Shown here: in pieces, positions 55,899-57,343 of the stretch
Position numbering within the stretch: the stretch's first letter is position 1
Layout of the letters: each line of letters opens with the position of its first letter
Source: a virus
DNA: 57,343 nt
IMG/VR virus record: IMGVR_UViG_3300032291_002165
Span: 1 to 57,343 of that record
Reading direction: 5' to 3' (one strand)
The notes under the pieces: model-generated
What the model saw: only the letters and a program-made list of their open reading frames with translations
Told to the model about the DNA's origin: nothing
The model's database searches: none
Position numbers and translations under genes: made by a program

Positions 55899-55986
55899 AT
55901 AAAGATATAACACTTTCTAAGTAAAGGTAATCTGTTTTGATGAGGTAGATAACCTCTGAAACTAGATATGAATTGAGAGTGAGCTT

Positions 55987-56394
55987 ATGGCACTTCCAAT
56001 TACTGGTGGCAAAATTACCTGCCCTTTCGCCAAGCCTGGCAAGATGTGGAAAACAGGAAGACACGAAGGTGTTGATTTTGCTTGTCCTAAAGGAACACCT
56101 ATTCTCGCATGTGCAGATGGTGAAGTTATCGGCACAGGTGTATGGGGTTCTGCTTATGGACCACATTCATTAGTCATCAAACACAAAGTTGGAGAACAAA
56201 CTCTCTACACAATGTATGCACATGGTCAAAAGCTTTATGTGAAAAAAGGTGACAAAGTAGTCAAGGGACAACATGTTCTTGACTCAGGAGCAGAAGGCAA
56301 TGTAACTGGGCCTCATCTGCACTTAGAATGCCAAGCAAAGCCAACATGGACTCGTGGCGGTGGAATTGACCCTGCAGGTCTTTTAGCTATTTAG
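55987..56394 (+). CDS. M23 (LytM-type) zinc endopeptidase
   Basis: 135 residues. RHEGVDFACPKGTPI (HxxxD), LYTMYAHGQKLYV and VTGPHLHLECQ (HxH) supply the zinc and catalytic residues. Cleaves peptide bridges in peptidoglycan. No signal peptide or binding domain. It may be a lysin or a virion-associated hydrolase. Confidence 0.9.
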   Translation: MALPITGGKITCPFAKPGKMWKTGRHEGVDFACPKGTPILACADGEVIGTGVWGSAYGPHSLVIKHKVGEQTLYTMYAHGQKLYVKKGDKVVKGQHVLDSGAEGNVTGPHLHLECQAKPTWTRGGGIDPAGLLAI

Positions 56395-56396
56395 TT

Positions 56397-56446
56397 AAAC
56401 GCAATAAACACAAGCGGGTAGAGAAATCTGCCCGTTTGTTGCGTTT
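56397..56446 (+). terminator. Double-stem terminator
   Basis: AAACGCAA/TTGCGTTT outer arms and CAAGCGGG/CCCGTTTG inner arms, directly after the M23 stop; the minus-strand gene at 56445 converges on it. Confidence 0.75.
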
Positions 56447-56576
56447 AGCGAGTGTGTTGTCCAGGACATCCCTGATTAGGACAACGAGGGTTTCCGTTGT
56501 TACCTTGAGTCTCAGTTCGTGTTGAGCCACAGTACTTACATACATCTTGACGTTCTTGTGGAAGTGGATCAGCCAT
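56445..56576 (-). CDS. 43-residue zinc-ribbon protein
   Basis: MADPLPQERQDVCKYCGSTR then RCPNQGCPGQHTR. CKYC and CPNQGC make a small zinc ribbon. It has a good AGGAATTAAA start region and is the only minus-strand gene in the right arm. Function unknown. Confidence 0.65.
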   Translation of the reverse strand: MADPLPQERQDVCKYCGSTRTETQGNNGNPRCPNQGCPGQHTR

Positions 56577-56664
56577 TTTAATTCCTAACTCGAAGTTAGA
56601 ACAATAATATCATTATAAATATCCTTGATAAAATTAGACATCAATTAGGTTTTCCTTACCCGAC

Positions 56665-56710
56665 AAAGGAAAAGAGGGCGGCTGGATTAATTTCCAGTCG
56701 CCCTTTCCTT
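56665..56710. terminator. Inverted repeat, probable terminator or leader hairpin
   Basis: AAAGGAAAAGAGGGCG... pairs with CGCCCTTTCCTT around TTAATTT; 46 bases in all. It lies 17 bases before the plus-strand gene at 56727. Confidence 0.5.
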
Positions 56711-56726
56711 ATGCCATAATGTTTTT

Positions 56727-56903
56727 ATGGGTAAACCGAAGAAAGGTGGCGGAGGCAAACCGAAGGTAGAAGCACCTTCAACTCCTAAAGCACCTAAACA
56801 ACAGCGCAAGACTGGTCGCACAACTGGTGGTTACTCACCAGAGAAACTTGCTATTCGTGAAGCTAAGCGTTCTGGTGTAGTAAGTTCTACTCCTAACGAA
56901 TAA
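56727..56903 (+). CDS. 58-residue basic Gly/Pro/Lys-rich protein
   Basis: MGKPKKGGGGKPKVEAPSTP, then KAPKQQRKTGRTTGGYSPEK and REAKRSGVVSS. Disordered and basic. No ribosome site; CATAAT lies only seven bases before the ATG, so leaderless expression is possible. Similar Lys/Gly/Pro-rich proteins precede tRNA or methyltransferase genes in some actinophages (recollection). Confidence 0.6.
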   Translation: MGKPKKGGGGKPKVEAPSTPKAPKQQRKTGRTTGGYSPEKLAIREAKRSGVVSSTPNE

Positions 56904-56910
56904 TAAGTAA

Positions 56911-56983
56911 GCCTCGTTGGTCTAGCGGTTAGGACGTCTCCCTCTCACGGAGAAGATCGTCGGTTCGAATCCGATACGAGGTA
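56911..56983 (+). tRNA. tRNA-Glu (CUC)
   Basis: Acceptor GCCTCGT with ACGAGGT (one G-T pair), anticodon stem TCTCC/GGAGA with loop CTCTCAC giving CUC, T-loop GGTTCGAATCC. CCA not encoded. Confidence 0.9.
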
Positions 56984-56986
56984 CAT

Positions 56987-57061
56987 GCCCTCTTAGCTCA
57001 GTGGTAGAGCACCCGCCTTGTAAGCGGGCGGTCATCCGTTCAAATCGGATAGAGGGCTCCA
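56987..57061 (+). tRNA. tRNA-Thr (UGU)
   Basis: Acceptor GCCCTCT with AGAGGGC, anticodon stem CCCGC/GCGGG with loop CTTGTAA giving UGU (reads ACA), T-loop CGTTCAAATCG, and CCA encoded at 57059-57061. Confidence 0.9.
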
Positions 57062-57343
57062 ATGCAATACACTAATGAAGTGTTCACTAATCCAAACAAC
57101 GGTATACCCGAAGATATAACCCGTTTATATGAAGCAATGACTTCAAAGCATGATTTATACTTTCAAACTCATGCTCGTAGGACTATGAGAACTGTTCAGG
57201 TTCTACTAGATGAAAAGCCTAAAGGAAAGCTTCTGGAGCTTGGAACTAGCAAAGTTATTCCGTTGTTGCTCAAAGAGCTGCAGTCAGAGCTTGAAGTCCA
57301 TGTGACTGACTTTGATTTAACAAAAGAAGAAAAAGACAATATG
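57062..57343 (+). CDS. Methyltransferase-like protein (3' end outside window)
   Basis: 94 residues inside the window, starting directly after the encoded CCA of tRNA-Thr. Helical N-terminus, then KGKLLELGTSKVIPLLLKEL and LEVHVTDFDL, which resemble motif I and motif II of class I SAM-dependent methyltransferases (LLELGTS, VTDFD). Could be a nucleic-acid or small-molecule methyltransferase; truncation prevents closer assignment. Confidence 0.6.
   Translation, partial: MQYTNEVFTNPNNGIPEDITRLYEAMTSKHDLYFQTHARRTMRTVQVLLDEKPKGKLLELGTSKVIPLLLKELQSELEVHVTDFDLTKEEKDNM

Noticed and set aside
1-57343. Integrase, excisionase or attachment site
   Set aside because: No recombinase motif or tRNA-linked direct repeats found. 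The dispersed 12-mer alone cannot prove a temperate life style.

Overview
This window is part of the genome of a tailed double-stranded DNA phage, most likely a siphovirus-like phage of an actinobacterium with modest GC content. The host is an inference. It rests on a portal gene followed by giant capsid-maturation polyproteins of the type found in actinophages, on Cys-rich head-region proteins of the same kind, and on an adenosylcobalamin-dependent ribonucleotide reductase. Both ends of the window cut through genes. No large terminase, tail, DNA polymerase, helicase or integrase gene is visible, so this is only part of a larger genome.

Layout. (1) 1-21464, minus strand, tightly overlapping: a small helix-turn-helix protein, three small proteins, portal, a Cys-cluster head protein, a 3151-residue virion polyprotein (DEDDh exonuclease, Nudix-like and HipA/PI-kinase-like modules), two small proteins, a 1623-residue capsid maturation protease polyprotein, and the major capsid precursor with an acidic N-terminal scaffold-like arm (incomplete). 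(2) 21465-22109: a repeat-rich divergent intergenic region. (3) 22110-23659, plus strand: a short block of small genes behind three near-identical sigma70-type promoters, including a DUF3846 protein. (4) 23717-25209, minus: a lysis block (holin-like, peptidoglycan-binding protein, exported lysozyme). (5) 25386-42790, minus: about 38 mostly tiny genes, many units with their own promoter and terminator. Recognisable products are a proteasome/HslV-like Ntn hydrolase, a MoxR-type AAA+ ATPase next to a VWA protein with an HExxH motif, DUF6011-, DUF7694- and Api92-like proteins, and several zinc-ribbon or HTH proteins. (6) 42851-43772: a non-coding, repeat-dense segment with two perfect DnaA boxes, a candidate origin. 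(7) 43773-47515, minus: small-terminase-like protein, holin-like protein and small genes. (8) 47593-48205: a second non-coding control region with a DnaA box. (9) A lone glycosyltransferase (minus), then 48925-57343, plus: amidase, DUF4406, class II ribonucleotide reductase, CHAP endolysin, GNAT, FmdB-like, dCMP deaminase, four tRNAs, M23 peptidase and a partial methyltransferase-like gene.

How it works together. The left arm builds the head. The 22-48 kb region looks like the early, host-takeover and regulatory part. The right arm supplies deoxynucleotides, tRNAs and cell-wall hydrolases.

The most unusual signal is in the DNA between and across the early genes. An asymmetric 12-mer, GGGGTAAAAATT, recurs inside and outside genes from 22.5 to 45.8 kb and nowhere else in the window. 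A second 15-mer, AAGTTATTNGGANGT, occurs only in long intergenic gaps, always in the same orientation, usually followed by a short palindrome and then the 12-mer. A third element, TGCAGGAAGGT, sits in the -35/-10 spacer of many promoters. Together they suggest a genome-wide, phage-specific regulatory or replication system similar in logic to stoperators and start-associated sequences, but with sequences I do not recognise.
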